Shown: positions 48,819 to 57,484, numbered from the stretch's first letter. The stretch is DNA of 64,000 nt from CAVRTM01 sp963696105 (GCA_963696105.1 CAVOIP010000005.1:1674001-1738000); one strand, 5' to 3'. Notes: generated by a model from the sequence alone, not told the origin. Made by a program: numbers and translations.

Positions 48819-50024
48819 GTGCCTGCGATGCCCGACCTGCCCCCTCGCACCGGTCCGCTGGCCGGCCTGCTGGTCGCGGACTTCTCCCGGGTGCTGGCCG
48901 GGCCCTACGCGACCATGCTGCTGGCCGACCTCGGGGCCGAGGTGGTCAAGGTCGAGGCGCCGGGCGGTGACGACACCCGCACCTGGCAGCCGCCGGTCCG
49001 CGACGGCATCTCGACGTACTACCTCGGGGTCAACCGCAACAAGCGCTCGGTCGCGCTCGACCTCAAGGACCCGCGGGACCTGGCGGCGGCCCAGGAGCTG
49101 GCCCGACGGGCGGACGTGCTGGTCGAGAACTTCAGGCCGGGCGGGCTCGCCCGGTTCGGCCTGGACTACGAGGCGGTGGCCGCCGGCAACCCCCGCCTGG
49201 TCTACGCATCCATCAGCGGCTTCGGCAGCGGTCCCAAGGGCCGGGTCCTGCCGGGATACGACCTGATCGTGCAGGCGATGTCCGGGCTCATGAGCCTGAC
49301 CGGCGACCCCGAGGGTGAGCCCTACCGTGCGGGGATCTCGGTCTTCGACGTCATGGCCGGGCTCCACGCGGTGATCGGGGTGCTCGCGGCGTTGAACGCG
49401 CGGCAGGAGAGCGGCCGCGGCCAGCACGTCGAGGTCAACCTGCTCTCGTCGGCGCTCTCCGGCCTGGTGAACCAGACCAGCGCGTACGTCGCCGGCGGGG
49501 TGGTGCCCTTCCGGATGGGCAACAGCCACCCGAGCCTGTTCCCCTACGAGCCGCTGCCGTGCGCGGACGGCGAGCTGATCATCACCGCCGGCAACAGCGG
49601 CCAGTTCCGCAGGCTCGTCGAGGCGCTCGGTGTCCCGGAGGTGGCCGAGGACTCCCGGTTCGTCCGCAACGAGGACCGCACCGCCAACCGGGACCAGCTG
49701 CGGCCGCTGCTGGTGGAGCGGCTGCGCACCCGCACGAAGATGGAGTGGTTCCGCGACCTCACCGCCGCGGGGGTGGCGTGCGGGCCGATCAACACGGTCG
49801 ACGGTGGCGTCGCGTTCGCGCAGGAGGTCGGCCTGGATCCCGTGGTGAACGTGGGGGAGGGACCGGCTGCCGTGCCGTCGGTGCGCAACCCGATCCGGTT
49901 CTCCGACACCCCGCCGGACTACCGGCTGCCGCCGCCGTCGCTCGACGAGCACGGCGAGGAGATCCGCCGCTGGCTGGCCGGCCCAGCCGACCAGCCCACC
50001 TCCGAAGAGGAGCGCCCAGCGTGA
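48819..50024 (+). CDS. class III (CaiB/BaiF) CoA-transferase
   Basis: Transfers CoA between acyl-CoA and a carboxylate, 401 residues. Signature segments are PLAGLLVADFSRVLAGPYAT, DLGAEVVKVEAPGGDDTR, NRNKRSVALDLKDP, and PGYDLIVQAMSGLMSLTGDP with the catalytic Asp. GTG at 48819 was chosen because GAGGAG precedes it; ATG at 48804 is an alternative. The stop overlaps the next gene (GTGA). As first gene of a dioxygenase-containing operon, it probably activates a dicarboxylic or tricarboxylic ring-cleavage product, which is inference. Confidence 0.93.
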   Translation: MPAMPDLPPRTGPLAGLLVADFSRVLAGPYATMLLADLGAEVVKVEAPGGDDTRTWQPPVRDGISTYYLGVNRNKRSVALDLKDPRDLAAAQELARRADVLVENFRPGGLARFGLDYEAVAAGNPRLVYASISGFGSGPKGRVLPGYDLIVQAMSGLMSLTGDPEGEPYRAGISVFDVMAGLHAVIGVLAALNARQESGRGQHVEVNLLSSALSGLVNQTSAYVAGGVVPFRMGNSHPSLFPYEPLPCADGELIITAGNSGQFRRLVEALGVPEVAEDSRFVRNEDRTANRDQLRPLLVERLRTRTKMEWFRDLTAAGVACGPINTVDGGVAFAQEVGLDPVVNVGEGPAAVPSVRNPIRFSDTPPDYRLPPPSLDEHGEEIRRWLAGPADQPTSEEERPA

Positions 50025-50836
50025 CCACCTCCGGCGACCGCCTCGCCTTCCCCACCTCCCTCGGTACGTCGACCGCCGACGAGATCCGGCTCCTCGGCCA
50101 GGACCTCACCGCCGACCTGATGGGACAGGTCGGGTTCGGCGAGCTCGCGTTCTGGCTGGTCGCGCTGCGGCGGCCCACCCCGTCCGAAACCCGGGTCTTC
50201 GAGGCGGTCCTGGTGGCGCTCGCCGACCACGGCTTCACCCCCACCGCGATCGCGGCCCGGCTGACGTACCTGTCCGCGCCCGACTCGCTGCAGGGCGCGC
50301 TCGCGGCGGGTCTGCTCGGGGGCGGCTCCCGCTTCCTGGGCGTCACCGAGGACTGCGGCGCCTACCTCCACGAGGTGCTGGAGCGGCACGACGGCGCGTT
50401 GCCCACCGACGACGCCGGGTGGGACGCCGTGGCCCTCGACGCGGTGACCCGCACCCGCGAGGCGCGCCGGTTCGTGCCCGGCCTCGGGCATCCCGTGCAC
50501 AAGGTGGAGGACCCCCGCACGCCGGTCCTGATCGGCATCGCCGAGGAGGAAGGCCTGCGCGGGCCGCACCTGCGGCTGTTCGAGGCGATCGGCCGCGTGC
50601 ACGAGCAGGTGCTCGGGCGCCGCCTGCCGCTCAACGGCGCCGGCGTGTGTGGCGCCGCGCTGGCCGACCTCGGCCTCCCGGTCGAGCTGCTGCGCGGCTT
50701 CGCGCTGCTCGCCCGTGCCGCCGGCCTGCTCGGCCAGATCGCCGAGGAGCGCCGCCGCCCGATCGGCATGGACGCCTACCTGACCGTGGACCGCAACGCC
50801 GTGTACGTCGATCCCGCGGACGACCCGACGCCCTGA
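50021..50836 (+). CDS. citryl-CoA lyase-like (short citrate synthase family) protein
   Basis: A 271-residue citrate-synthase-fold protein, shorter than citrate synthases by about 100 residues, as in stand-alone citryl-CoA lyases. It has GQVGFGELAFWLVALRRPTP, a His-rich loop VPGLGHPVHKVEDPRTPVL and NGAGVCGAALADLGLPVELL near the end. Such proteins lack the large-domain N-terminal part and catalyse cleavage of citryl-CoA or related acyl-CoAs. Its GTG overlaps the CoA-transferase stop, so transfer then cleavage is the natural reading. Exact substrate unknown; 4-carboxy-4-hydroxy-2-oxoadipate-type or citramalate-like compounds are candidates. Confidence 0.85.
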   Translation: MTTSGDRLAFPTSLGTSTADEIRLLGQDLTADLMGQVGFGELAFWLVALRRPTPSETRVFEAVLVALADHGFTPTAIAARLTYLSAPDSLQGALAAGLLGGGSRFLGVTEDCGAYLHEVLERHDGALPTDDAGWDAVALDAVTRTREARRFVPGLGHPVHKVEDPRTPVLIGIAEEEGLRGPHLRLFEAIGRVHEQVLGRRLPLNGAGVCGAALADLGLPVELLRGFALLARAAGLLGQIAEERRRPIGMDAYLTVDRNAVYVDPADDPTP

Positions 50837-50861
50837 CCCACCCGCACCGAAGGAGCACGCC

Positions 50862-51725
50862 ATGGCCACCGTCGCCGCGGTCATCGCCTCGACGCACCAC
50901 CCCTTCTACTACCGCGCCAGCACCAGCACCGGCCCGGACCGGCCGCCGTTCGCCGACGAGTGGGTCGCCAAGATCGAGGCGTTCCGCGAGACCCTGACCA
51001 GGGCCGAGCCCGACGTCCTGGTGATGGTCGGCAGCGACCACTTCCACCAGCTGTGGCTGGACAACATGCCGCAGTTCCTGGTCGGCAAGGCCCCGTTCTT
51101 CGACGCGAACTTCCACAACGAGGAGCGCGAGTTCGGCCTGCCCCGGATGACCCTGCGCGGGCAGGAGGACCTGGCCGCGCACATCCTGCGCAGCGGGCTG
51201 GACGCCGACTTCGACCTGGCCTTCAGCAACGAGCTGCGGATCGACCACAGCATCACCTGCCCGATCATCACGCTGCGGCCGCAGGCCGACCTGCCGATCG
51301 TGCCGATCTACACCAACATCTTCGCGCCACCGCTGCCGCAGCCGAAGCGGTTCGTGCAGCTCGGCCGCGCCATCCGCGAGATGGTCGAGTCCTGGCCCGA
51401 GGACAAGCGGGTCGCCATCATCGGCACCGGCCACCTGTCGCTGGAGCTCGGCGGCCCGCGTCAGTTCGGGGAGCACGGACCCGACCCGGAGTTCGACCGC
51501 AAGGCGGTGGAGTGGATCGCCAGCGGTGACCTCGAGGGGTGTCTCGCCGAGGTGACCCTGGACAGCCTCCACCGTCCCGGCAACGCCACCCACGGCTTCA
51601 TGGACTTCATGCTGATGATGGGGGTGGCCGGCGAGGGCGCCAAGGCCGACCACGTCGACTCCCTCGATCTGTTCCACACCATGGAGGCCTACTTCACCTG
51701 GTATCCGAACGGAGCGCCGGCATGA
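50862..51725 (+). CDS. LigB-type extradiol ring-cleavage dioxygenase, catalytic subunit
   Basis: Type II (LigB superfamily) Fe(II) extradiol dioxygenase, 287 residues. The metal His residues are likely in ASTHHPFYYRAS and MVGSDHFHQLWLDN; downstream are ELRIDHSITCPIITLRPQA and VAIIGTGHLSLELGGPR. Homologues cleave protocatechuate at 4,5, gallate, or related catechols and pyridinediols. ATG at 50862 has GAAGGAG upstream. The LigA-like gene overlaps by ATGA, so a LigAB pair is translated together, like protocatechuate 4,5-dioxygenase. Confidence 0.93.
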   Translation: MATVAAVIASTHHPFYYRASTSTGPDRPPFADEWVAKIEAFRETLTRAEPDVLVMVGSDHFHQLWLDNMPQFLVGKAPFFDANFHNEEREFGLPRMTLRGQEDLAAHILRSGLDADFDLAFSNELRIDHSITCPIITLRPQADLPIVPIYTNIFAPPLPQPKRFVQLGRAIREMVESWPEDKRVAIIGTGHLSLELGGPRQFGEHGPDPEFDRKAVEWIASGDLEGCLAEVTLDSLHRPGNATHGFMDFMLMMGVAGEGAKADHVDSLDLFHTMEAYFTWYPNGAPA

Positions 51726-52081
51726 GCACGTACCTGCTCGACAAGTTCCTCTTCACCGTCGACCGCGACCCCGAGCTGGTCGAGCGCTACCGCGAGGACC
51801 CGGCCGGCACGGTCACCTGGTGGGAGGCCGAGATGGCCAACACGATCCTGGGCTGCACGGTGCAGGAACGCTCCACCTGGCTGGCGTTCAGCGAGGACGA
51901 GCGACGGGCGCTGCGCGAGCACGACCACGTGGCGTTGTTCGGGATGGGCGCGCACCCGTTCCTCACGCTCACCCTGTTCATCGCGATGTTCGAGCGCGAC
52001 CACGGCCCGCTGGAGTACCAGCGGGCGTACGGCGCCGCGATGAAGGACATCTCGCTGCCGTATCCGGACATCGCCACCTGA
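51722..52081 (+). CDS. LigA-like small subunit of extradiol dioxygenase
   Basis: A 119-residue helical protein with YLLDKFLFTVDRDPELVERY, a middle ILGCTVQERSTWLAFSEDER, and REHDHVALFGMGAHPFLTLT, the pattern of the LigA (alpha) subunit of protocatechuate 4,5-dioxygenase, which caps the LigB active site. ATG overlaps the LigB stop. No metal-binding motif is expected in this subunit. A separate small LigA and large LigB favour the protocatechuate type over the fused gallate type, but the substrate remains inference. Confidence 0.9.
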   Translation: MSTYLLDKFLFTVDRDPELVERYREDPAGTVTWWEAEMANTILGCTVQERSTWLAFSEDERRALREHDHVALFGMGAHPFLTLTLFIAMFERDHGPLEYQRAYGAAMKDISLPYPDIAT

Positions 52082-52128
52082 GCACTTCCCTGTTCCACTG
52101 TCCTGCGCGGCCGACTGAGGAGGACCGC

Positions 52129-53112
52129 GTGCGCGCCGCCGTGCTGCACACCCTCGGCCGGCCGCCGACCGTCACCGACCACCCCACGCCTGTTGCGGGC
52201 CTGGGGCAGAGCCTGGTGCGGGTGACCGCGGCGCCGCTGGTGCCGCTCGACCTGCTGTGCGCCTCCGGCACGTCGTACTTCGGGCCACCTGCTGTGCCCT
52301 ACGTGCCCGGGGTGCAGGGGGTCGGCGTGGTCGAGCACTCCGGGACCGTCGCGCCCGGCACCCGGGTCTGGTTCGCCACCTCGGCCGGGATGGCTCCCGG
52401 CGACGGGAGCCTGGCCGAGCTCTGCGCCGTCGCCGACGACGACCTCGTGCCGCTGGCGACCGACGTCCCCGACGCGCTGGTCGCCGCGCTCGGCCTCTCT
52501 GCGGTCGCGGCGTGGATGGCGCTGTCCTGGCGGGGCCGGCTCCAGCCGGGTGAGCGGGTCCTGGTGCTCGGTGGCGGCGGGGCGGTCGGGCAGGCGGGGA
52601 TCGGCGCAGCGCGGGCGCTCGGCGCCCAGCAGGTGGTGGCCGTGGCCCGTTCAGAACAGGCGCAGCGGCGGGCCCGCGAGGCCGGGGCGGATGTCGTCGT
52701 CCCGATGCTCGCGGACGTGGACGAGCTCACCGCCCGACTGGCAGAGGCGACCGGCCGAGGGGTCGACGTCGTGCTGGACCCCGTGTTCGGCACCGCCGCG
52801 ACGGCCGCCGCCCGGGTCCTCGCGGAAGGCGGCCGGCTGGTGAACCTCGGGAGCGCGTCGGGGGACGAGGCGTCCTTCTCCTCCTCGGTCCTGCGGAGCC
52901 GCTCGGCGAGCGTGCTCGGCTACACGAACAACGCCCTGACCGCAGCGCAGCGCCGGGACGCGCTCACGGCCGTGCTGCGGCACGCAGCAACCGGCCGGAT
53001 CACCATGTCCTTTGACAACCGGCCGCTCGAGGCGGTCGAAGAGGGCTGGCGCGGACAGGCCACGGGCGCGTCCTCGGCGCGTCTCGTCCTGCTTCCTGCC
53101 CAACGTGCCTGA
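52129..53112 (+). CDS. zinc-independent NAD(P)H:quinone oxidoreductase-like dehydrogenase
   Basis: Medium-chain dehydrogenase/reductase of 327 residues, quinone-oxidoreductase type with no zinc Cys/His sets. The nucleotide-binding motif is GERVLVLGGGGAVGQAGIGA, preceded by LGLSAVAAWMALSWRGRLQP, and VDVVLDPVFGTAATAAARVL follows. GTG at 52129 follows GAGGAGG. It lies 47 bp after the LigA gene, same strand, and so is probably the last gene of the CoA-transferase/dioxygenase operon, reducing an enone or quinone in the route (role inferred). Confidence 0.9.
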   Translation: MRAAVLHTLGRPPTVTDHPTPVAGLGQSLVRVTAAPLVPLDLLCASGTSYFGPPAVPYVPGVQGVGVVEHSGTVAPGTRVWFATSAGMAPGDGSLAELCAVADDDLVPLATDVPDALVAALGLSAVAAWMALSWRGRLQPGERVLVLGGGGAVGQAGIGAARALGAQQVVAVARSEQAQRRAREAGADVVVPMLADVDELTARLAEATGRGVDVVLDPVFGTAATAAARVLAEGGRLVNLGSASGDEASFSSSVLRSRSASVLGYTNNALTAAQRRDALTAVLRHAATGRITMSFDNRPLEAVEEGWRGQATGASSARLVLLPAQRA

Positions 53113-53192
53113 GCTTCGGACCCCGGCGGCCTCCCGGGCCCGGGTGGGCGCGACGCCCCCTGGCCGGCACCCGAGCGCACCTCAGGTGGTCT

Positions 53193-53732
53193 TCACTGGC
53201 CGGTACGCCCGTCGACGCACTCCCGCAGGAGGTCGGCGTGGCCCGCGTGCCGCGCATACTCCTCGATGACGTGGACCAGGACGTCCCGCAGGGCGACGGC
53301 GCCACCATCCAGTGGCACCTCGCTGCCCAGGTCGTCCTCCTCGAGGGCGTCGAACCACTCGTCGGCCTTGGCGACCTCGGCCTTCCACGTGGCGAAGGCC
53401 TCGTTGACGACGGTGGGATCGGGTGTCGCGCCCCTGAAGTCCCAGTCTTGTTCGTCCTCGCGCTTGTACAGACGCGGCGCGTCGGTCCGCTCCTGCAGCA
53501 CGCGCTGGAACCAGTGGTTCTCCACCTGAGCCAGGTGCCGGACCAGTCCGAGCAGGCTCAGGGTGCTCGGCGGAACCGAGCGCCGGGCGAGCTGCTCGGC
53601 GTCCAGGCCGTCGCACTTCATCTCGATGGTCAGACGGTAGTTGGCGAGGTACTCCCGGTAGGTCGCCTTCTCGCCGACGGGGTTGCTGAAAGTCCTTGGG
53701 TCGTCCTCGGGCGCGGTCCACATGTCACTCAT
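53193..53732 (-). CDS. DinB-like (DUF664) protein
   Basis: A 179-residue four-helix protein of the DinB/DUF664 group, many members of which are mycothiol- or bacillithiol-dependent transferases in Gram-positives. Visible are YREYLANYRLTIEMKCDGLD, LGLVRHLAQVENHWFQRVLQ and LVHVIEEYARHAGHADLLRE, with His in each that could form the metal site. ATG at 53732 (MSDMWTAPEDDP) was chosen over longer frames; another ATG lies 3 codons in. It is convergent with the quinone oxidoreductase-like gene. Confidence 0.85.
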   Translation of the reverse strand: MSDMWTAPEDDPRTFSNPVGEKATYREYLANYRLTIEMKCDGLDAEQLARRSVPPSTLSLLGLVRHLAQVENHWFQRVLQERTDAPRLYKREDEQDWDFRGATPDPTVVNEAFATWKAEVAKADEWFDALEEDDLGSEVPLDGGAVALRDVLVHVIEEYARHAGHADLLRECVDGRTGQ

Positions 53733-53817
53733 GGGCCGAACCCAAGCCCAGAGGACCGCCTTGTGCAAGCGACGAGCCGGGAGTCCTGCCGAAGAGGGCA
53801 GCCGCTGAGGGATGTGG

Positions 53818-54150
53818 CTACGTGTGTGGGAGCGATCGCGCGTAGGCGAGGCCGTGGTCCACCCAGCGCCGGAGCTGTTCGACTGTTGCGAGTGCCTCGA
53901 CGTCCACGCGCAGCCAGCCGTCCATCTCCCGGCCGCGCATCTCAAAACGGCGCACGTACGGCTGCTCGACCAAGGCGTCGGCATGGAGGGGATCGATGCG
54001 CAGCAGCAGGCCGCCCCGACTGCTGGCGCTGACCACCAGGTTGCCGTGCACGAGGAAGGCGAGTCCACCGAACATGCGCTTCTCGCTCAGGCCGGGTTCG
54101 CCCCGGACGACGTCCCGGATCCGGTCGGCAAGCTCCTCGTCATACGGCAT
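53818..54150 (-). CDS. TfoX/Sxy N-terminal domain protein
   Basis: A 110-residue protein matching the TfoX N-terminal domain: MPYDEELADRIRDVV, LSEKRMFGGLAFLVHGNLVV, GGLLLRIDPLHADALVEQP, MDGWLRVDVEALATVEQLRR. Stand-alone proteins of this kind are common in actinobacteria and unlikely to be competence factors. ATG 54150 is used because family members begin M-x-Y-D-E-x-L; a GTG three codons earlier is possible. Function unknown. Confidence 0.85.
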   Translation of the reverse strand: MPYDEELADRIRDVVRGEPGLSEKRMFGGLAFLVHGNLVVSASSRGGLLLRIDPLHADALVEQPYVRRFEMRGREMDGWLRVDVEALATVEQLRRWVDHGLAYARSLPHT

Positions 54151-54195
54151 CTCGGTCACGATGACGTCGGTGGCAGCACGGCGACCGCGACCTCG

Positions 54196-54468
54196 TCAAG
54201 ACCGGCGGCGCGTGGGCGCCGACTGCTCGTGCACCTGTCGGCGGAGCTCGCCGTCAGGGTCCAACCACAGGAGGGCCCGCCGCTGAACGACGTATCCCAG
54301 CCCGAGAGAGGCCGAGAGAGTGGCAAGGCTGGCGATCCAGCGCACCACGTCGCTCCCGACGTGCGGGGCGACGAAGCTGTACGAGATGGAGCCGGCCGCG
54401 ATCAGCAGGACCCAGCACACCATGGCGATGAACCGGGCGACGAGGAAACCGCGGACCGAGAGGCGCAC
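54196..54468 (-). CDS. hypothetical two-span membrane protein
   Basis: A 90-residue protein: basic start, a first hydrophobic segment (FIAMVCWVLLIAAGSISYSF), a second (WIASLATLSASLGLGYVVQ), then RRALLWLDPDGELRRQVHEQ. GTG at 54468. The stop is 45 bases from the TfoX gene's start. I do not recognise the family. Codon composition is coding-like and the topology is sensible, so I call it with moderate confidence. Confidence 0.6.
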   Translation of the reverse strand: MRLSVRGFLVARFIAMVCWVLLIAAGSISYSFVAPHVGSDVVRWIASLATLSASLGLGYVVQRRALLWLDPDGELRRQVHEQSAPTRRRS

Positions 54469-54601
54469 GGCCCGACGATATGTCGTTCAGCTCGGGAGGC
54501 ACAGGTGATTGGCCACGAGGGTCGTGGCGCAGCGAGGTGCCGGTCTGGGACGGCGTCGTCTTGGGGTTGTCGTGCGGGTGCTGCCTGAGGATCATCGGCG
54601 C

Positions 54602-54904
54602 ATGTTCTGTGCCTCTGTGGCGTACCCCACCGACGCCGAAGGTTTCGACTTCGCGTACTTCCGTGATCGCCATGCGCCCCTTTTCGCCCGGCTGCTCGGG
54701 GCCAACTGTGAGCGGTTCGAGGTCCACCGGGGCCTCGCAACGCCGGGCGCTCCGCCTCCTCCCTTCGTCGCGGCCGCCTACTTCTGGGTCACCTCGGCCG
54801 AAGAGTTCGGAGTGACCCTTTCTCGCCACGGGGAGGAGATCTACGCCGATCTCCTCAACTTCAGCCGCTGCCAGCCGGTCAGAGGCTGGGCGAAGGTTGC
54901 GTGA
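54602..54904 (+). CDS. EthD-family protein
   Basis: A 100-residue ferredoxin-like (dimeric alpha-beta barrel) protein with the EthD pattern CASVAYPTDAEGFDFAYFRD, RHAPLFARLLG near the start, and FVAAAYFWVTSAEEFGVTLS. EthD proteins accompany monooxygenases or act as small reductase/isomerase-like enzymes. ATG at 54602 has GAGGAT about 10 bases upstream. No monooxygenase is adjacent. Divergent from the two-span membrane protein. Confidence 0.8.
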   Translation: MFCASVAYPTDAEGFDFAYFRDRHAPLFARLLGANCERFEVHRGLATPGAPPPPFVAAAYFWVTSAEEFGVTLSRHGEEIYADLLNFSRCQPVRGWAKVA

Positions 54905-55173
54905 CCGGTGGGTGCGCTCCTACTGGTCGGCGAGGAGCCATGCATCTGCACAGCGGGTCATCCGAGGGCGCGCGGCCCGTGCGGCCGGGCCGCCGCGTTC
55001 CGCTGAATCGCATGGTCGCCCCGCTGCCCCGCGTCGCCGTTGGCCGAGCGCGGCATGCGCCTGCCGAAGGCCTACGCCGCTCCCTGATCGAGGCTGGATG
55101 GCGGCGGGGCACCTGAGGTCCGGGTGCCCGCCTCGTTCTGTCCTGGCATGGCCGTCCCGGTATGGGTGGTTGT

Positions 55174-56001
55174 TCAGCCCGGGTCCACGGTCCGTCGGGT
55201 GTAGTCCGCGATGGCGGTGTGCAGCTGTGCTCCGCACCGTCGTGCTGCGAGCGTGCTGGCGTGGTCGAGCACGCTCGCGGTGGCCACGACCGCACGGCGC
55301 AGGTCGTGGCTGTCGAGGCCGGCAACGGTGGCCTCGATCCCCGGAGGCAGGAGGTTCGGATCATGGTCGAGGACCTGCGAGAGACCGTGCCACGGGTACG
55401 TCGCACCGTGGGCGGTCGCAAACAGCATCCAGATCCGTTCCCGGGCTTCATGGAGCCGATGGTGGGCCTCCCACAGGGAGCCACGCTGCAGGTACTTGTC
55501 GGCGTCGAGCAACGCTCGCCAGCCGAGAAAGGCCCATTCCTGGACCTGCTCACCGCTGACCTCGCGCGCGGAGGGGAACGTCCGCGAAGCGGGGCGGTCG
55601 CTCGACCGGTACAGGGCCACGAAGTCGGGTGCCGCGTCCCCGCGACGCACCTCGGCCTCCGCCACCACGGCGAGGTCCAGCTGGAGACGATCCTCGAACT
55701 GGGCGAAGACGCGCCGGATGAAGAACTCCTCGCCGGCAGTCTCCTGACGGAGCACATCGACGAGGGCGCCGATGTTCGGCAGGAGCTCGACGATGGAGGC
55801 CTCGACGTCCCGCACCTCCTCGGCGCCGGCGGCCCCGCGTGGGGCTCGGACGCCTATGGCGGCGTCGACGTCGGACAAGGCGTCGGCGGCGTTGCGCCCG
55901 ATCGAGCACCCCACCGACAGCGACGTCACCAGGGGGGACTCCTCGCAGAGCTTGAGCAGAGTCAGCATCGCCTGCCGCTGTCGAGACAGTTCCGGGGACA
56001 T
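55174..56001 (-). CDS. nucleotidyltransferase-domain protein
   Basis: A 275-residue protein with the minimal nucleotidyltransferase motif VGCSIGRNAADALSDVDAAI (GS-x-x-G-R... S-D-V-D), a second Asp further on in LQLDLAVVAEAE, and a helical C-terminal part DADKYLQRGSLWEAHHRLHE. It resembles aminoglycoside nucleotidyltransferase-like and streptomycin-type adenylyltransferases, but substrate and resistance role cannot be inferred. ATG at 56001 (MSPELSRQRQAML) is chosen; an in-frame GTG at 56148 would add 49 residues of unconvincing sequence and no ribosome binding site is seen for either. Confidence 0.75.
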   Translation of the reverse strand: MSPELSRQRQAMLTLLKLCEESPLVTSLSVGCSIGRNAADALSDVDAAIGVRAPRGAAGAEEVRDVEASIVELLPNIGALVDVLRQETAGEEFFIRRVFAQFEDRLQLDLAVVAEAEVRRGDAAPDFVALYRSSDRPASRTFPSAREVSGEQVQEWAFLGWRALLDADKYLQRGSLWEAHHRLHEARERIWMLFATAHGATYPWHGLSQVLDHDPNLLPPGIEATVAGLDSHDLRRAVVATASVLDHASTLAARRCGAQLHTAIADYTRRTVDPG

Positions 56002-56290
56002 GGACGAGAACCGGCCGCGATCACTGGGCATGCGCCCATCCCAACAGGTGTCGATGCCCACGCCCAGGAAGAGGTTCTCTAGGGCGTGCCGTTCCCAGCC
56101 CCGCATAACGGTGTCGGCGTGGCTCGGGAGCTCGAGCGCGAAGGTCACGCTGGACCCCCACGGCCACCTGCTGCACCCTTGACCGGCTCGTGAGCCGGCC
56201 GGATGCTACGGAGTTGGGTTGGCGGCTCGGAGGTGACGTCGGTGTCGGGTGGTCGCTGTGAGCGCGCCCAGCACAGGTCCGCGTGAGGAG

Positions 56291-56326
56291 GGCTGGTAGT
56301 CGCTGCCGGTGCAGCGGCTACCAGCC
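56291..56326 (-). terminator. 16-bp terminator hairpin after the secreted-protein gene
   Basis: GGCTGGTAG-T-CGCTGC pairs with GCAGCG-G-CTACCAGCC across a CGGT loop, one G-U wobble. It ends 7 bases before the stop of the secreted protein gene at 56333 in reading order. Confidence 0.75.
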
Positions 56327-56332
56327 GAGCCG

Positions 56333-56800
56333 TCAGCAGCCGACAACGGTCGGTATGAACGGCCACCACTCACGGCCGGCGTAGGTCACGTATCCCTCGA
56401 CGGAGACGCAGTTGCGGGGCGCGTAGACCTGCACCGGGCCAGCGTAGTAAGCGTAGTTGCCACTGGCCCTGTCCGTGGCGCTGGCCGGGTCGCTGCTGGA
56501 GGAAGTGCAGGTCTGGGTCGCCTTGGTGGTCTCGTGGCACCGCTGGATCGTGATGGCGGTCTGGCTGGCGACCCCGTAGGTGGGACCGCGGTGGTTGAAA
56601 CGGGCACAGTTGTAACCGGTCGCGGAGTTGTAGTACACCGCGATCTCTCCTACGACGGCGCCCGAGCTCGTCTTGAGGTTGGCGTAGCTGATCATCGTGC
56701 CCGAGCAGGACGAGGCTGCTTGGGCGGGCGCCACCGGTACCACGATCCCCGCGGCAGCTGTGAGCAGCGATGCAAGAGCGACAGCAAGTTTCTTCAGCAT
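56333..56800 (-). CDS. secreted spore-associated protein A-like protein
   Basis: A 155-residue exported protein. The signal peptide MLKKLAVALASLLTAAAG followed by IVVPVAPAQA ends at AQA-A (about residue 29). The mature part has several Cys and the block YAYYAGPVQVYAPRNCVSV, close to the motif of Streptomyces spore-associated protein A. ATG at 56800 has GAGGGGGAAAC upstream. Disulfides are expected. The family is common in actinomycetes and its function is unknown; no sporulation role is implied in this organism. Confidence 0.75.
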   Translation of the reverse strand: MLKKLAVALASLLTAAAGIVVPVAPAQAASSCSGTMISYANLKTSSGAVVGEIAVYYNSATGYNCARFNHRGPTYGVASQTAITIQRCHETTKATQTCTSSSSDPASATDRASGNYAYYAGPVQVYAPRNCVSVEGYVTYAGREWWPFIPTVVGC

Positions 56801-57143
56801 GGTTTCCCCCTCTTCGAAGTGCCTGGAGCACTTCCCCCGTTCATGCGGCGCGGGCGAGTGTAGCGAATGAGTCATCAGCGTGCGCGCCGCCGTTCTGGGA
56901 CCCCCGGCCTCGTGACGCACGACTTTGGCCAAGGGTCGGCGTTACGGGCGCAAGGTGGGTGTGTGCGGCCTCTTGGGGGCAGGGTGCGGTTGCGTGCTCG
57001 AAGCGCCCGATGCGCGGGGCCCCATCGTCGGGCCCAGCGGCGCGGAGCGCCGCCCTGGTAAGAAGGAGCCGAATCCGGCGAATCGTGCAGTCTGGCACAA
57101 GCGGGGAGGCTACGAATGGCCTCTGACCAGCGGAAACGTTGTG
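56801..57143. other. 343-bp non-coding stretch beside tRNA-Arg
   Basis: No credible gene. The part nearest 56800 carries the secreted protein's leader; the rest lies downstream of tRNA-Arg. CAGCGGCGC and GCGCCGC-like short repeats occur near 57037-57060. No integrase or second tRNA is seen. Confidence 0.4.
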
Positions 57144-57216
57144 TGCCCTCGGGCAGATTCGAACTGCCGACACCCGCTTTAGGAGAGCGGTGCTCTATCC
57201 CCTGAGCTACGAGGGC
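57144..57216 (-). tRNA. tRNA-Arg (anticodon CCT)
   Basis: The reverse strand gives acceptor GCCCTCG (57216-57210) pairing with CGAGGGC, D-arm TAGCTCAGGGGATAGAGCA, anticodon stem CCGCT / AGCGG with loop CTCCTAA, and T-arm GGCAGTTCGAATCTGCC. Anticodon CCT reads AGG. CCA is not encoded. Length 73. Confidence 0.95.
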
Positions 57217-57484
57217 GGTGCATGGCTGGAACCCTCGATGTACGCCGTGCTGCAACGAGCGCTGTAACCCTCGCTGTAAGCACGACCTCGGGCCGGCCAA
57301 TGTGGACAGGCTACTGGACCCCGGCGCCGGCCTGACGCCTGCCCACCGCCGACACCGCGATGCGCGCCATCAGCGGCTACTAAGACACTTCACGCAGGAC
57401 CGGCGTCTGGCCAGACTCGGTCCAGGTGTCCGGCGGGACGCTTACCTCTCTCTATCGGCTGGCCGCCCGTACCTTGGACGGCTC
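57217..57484. other. non-coding stretch upstream of tRNA-Arg with short repeats
   Basis: AACCCTCGATGTACG and TAACCCTCGCTGTAAG are imperfect repeats about 35 bases apart just outside the tRNA. No credible gene. Plus-strand translation contains FTQDRRLARLGPGVRRDAYL, faintly like the start of an AbiEi-type DNA-binding protein, but with no start or continuation. Confidence 0.3.
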
